Positions 6,201-6,519 of a stretch of DNA of 6,519 bases are shown in pieces. The notes below the pieces were generated by a model that saw only the letters and a list, made by a program, of their open reading frames with translations, made no database searches and was not told where the DNA came from. The position numbers and the translations under genes are program-made. Source of the DNA: Myxococcota bacterium (GTDB lineage Bacteria > Myxococcota_C > UBA6777); contig CAUJFU010000110.1 of the NCBI GenBank assembly GCA_963169055.1, positions 1 through 6,519 on the forward strand. The letters run 5' to 3'. The first letter of the stretch is position 1, and the number at the start of each line of letters is the position of its first letter.

Positions 6201-6275
6201 CTCCGTCGCACAAGTCCTTTCATAAGAACGCTTTCTTGCATGGTCTTTTGTGGGGTTCCACCCCATACGCGCTAG
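6201..6275. repeat. Hairpin repeat, copy 2, after the GH1 gene
   Basis: A 6-bp stem, TGGGGT (6251-6256) and ACCCCA (6260-6265), with a TCC loop strongly resembles the stem at 1500-1516. CTCCGTCGCACAAGTCC (6201-6217) matches the flank at 1524-1541 in part, and CGCGCTAGG (6268-6276) matches 1481-1490 apart from one base. All three motifs are on the same strand as in copy 1 but in reverse order. A second weak stem, AAGAA (6224-6228) with TTCTT (6233-6237), lies between. The site starts 17 nt after the GH1 stop and could limit read-through, though it has no U-run. Confidence 0.45.
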
Positions 6276-6327
6276 GTTAAGCCATGGTTGGCCCCCACCC
6301 CTAACACTCGGACACTTCGTCTGTAAA

Positions 6328-6358
6328 GCCCATCCAGCGGAGGGTCTCTGGCATGGGC
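6328..6358 (+). other. Stem-loop of 10 bp with one bulge
   Basis: GCCCAT (6328-6333) pairs with ATGGGC (6353-6358), and the stem continues as CCAG (6334-6337) with CTGG (6348-6351), leaving one bulged C at 6352 and a 10-nt loop rich in G. A single bulge in an otherwise perfect GC-rich stem is typical of structured RNA or a processed 3' end. No RNA family is recognised. Confidence 0.4.
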
Positions 6359-6364
6359 AGATTT

Positions 6365-6415
6365 GGTATCACCCCACAGGCATCGGGTGAAGAAAAGAGA
6401 CTGAACTGTCATACC
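6365..6415 (+). other. Second stem-loop in the gene-free tail
   Basis: TCACCC (6369-6374) pairs with GGGTGA (6385-6390) around a 10-nt loop. GGTAT (6365-6369) could alternatively pair with ATACC (6411-6415), so the two pairings overlap at one base and only compete slightly. The region 6277-6420 shows no coding frame worth reporting. Whether it is transcribed is unknown. Confidence 0.28.
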
Positions 6416-6425
6416 GATACGAAAA

Positions 6426-6475
6426 AGGCCGTTGCTCAGGCGCGGGCGGTTCCCGAACCGCCCCTACAACGGCTT
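6426..6475 (-). terminator. Two-tier stem-loop, probable terminator for a minus-strand gene beyond the right edge
   Basis: The inner stem is GGGCGGTTC (6444-6452) with GAACCGCCC (6455-6463). The outer stem is GCCGTTG (6428-6434) with CAACGGC (6467-6473), extendable by a G-T and an A-T pair. Read on the minus strand, the structure is followed directly by CCTTTTTC, that is a U-run right after the stem (6422-6426). That is the layout of a rho-independent terminator. It implies a gene on the minus strand ending at or beyond the window edge and converging on the GH1 operon. The inner GGGCGGTTC palindrome also resembles dispersed repeats seen in several bacterial genomes, so it may be a repeat acting as terminator. 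Confidence 0.45.
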
Positions 6476-6519
6476 GATTCTTCACGCTTTCCCTTTTCCA
6501 CTGCCTCATACGACATCCG

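Noticed and set aside
6441-6470. tRNA-like GGTTC...GAACC motif
   Set aside because: The motif is part of a long palindrome. No acceptor stem, anticodon arm or T-arm of normal length can be built around it.
1-6519. A defence system, prophage, CRISPR array or insertion sequence
   Set aside because: No nuclease, helicase, integrase, transposase or regularly spaced repeat array is visible. A C39-like or HEAT protein alone is not enough to claim one.

Overview
The window looks like a stretch of bacterial chromosome, moderately GC-rich by eye, densely coded and with short intergenic gaps. I see five protein-coding genes and no tRNA, rRNA, transposase, integrase or CRISPR array. Shine-Dalgarno-type sites (GGAG or AGGA) precede four of the five genes, and two products carry N-terminal hydrophobic segments. 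The gene mix is an SH3b/C39-like protein with a long disordered N-terminus, an exported HEAT protein, an M20 peptidase and a membrane-anchored GH1 enzyme. It would fit a free-living Gram-negative such as a member of the former Deltaproteobacteria (Myxococcota/Bradymonadota-like), but that assignment is a weak inference with no marker gene behind it.

Layout. (1) 54-1277 (+): a 407-aa protein with a Pro/Thr/Gln-rich disordered N-terminus, a bacterial SH3 domain and a papain-like C39-type domain with an intact Cys-His-Asp set. (2) 1278-1545: a convergent intergenic region with a 9-bp pyrimidine tandem repeat, a promoter-like site, small hairpins and a GTGGGGT/ACCCCAC hairpin repeat. (3) 1546-2298 (-): a class I SAM-dependent methyltransferase of unknown substrate. 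(4) 2299-2449: a divergent promoter region; the plus-strand promoter candidate contains a perfect 6-3-6 dyad suited to a regulator. (5) 2450-6183 (+): a compact three-gene operon made of an M20 metallopeptidase (2450-3700), an exported HEAT-repeat protein (3702-4613; 1-nt gap) and a membrane-anchored glycoside hydrolase family 1 protein (4636-6183; 22-nt gap). (6) 6184-6519: no gene seen, but a second hairpin related to the one at 1500-1516, two further stem-loops, and a two-tier stem-loop that reads as a rho-independent terminator for a minus-strand gene lying beyond the right edge.

How the genes work together. Only the three-gene plus-strand run is convincingly one transcription unit. A cytosolic M20 peptidase, an exported HEAT scaffold and a membrane-tethered GH1 enzyme do not form a pathway I recognise; envelope or peptide/glycoconjugate turnover is a guess. 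The methyltransferase shares the control region with the operon. The C39-like gene appears independent. I do not see a clear new defence or mobile system here. The better leads are the GH1 protein with its predicted topology, the leaderless SH3b-C39 protein, the dyad in the operon promoter and the repeated hairpin elements.
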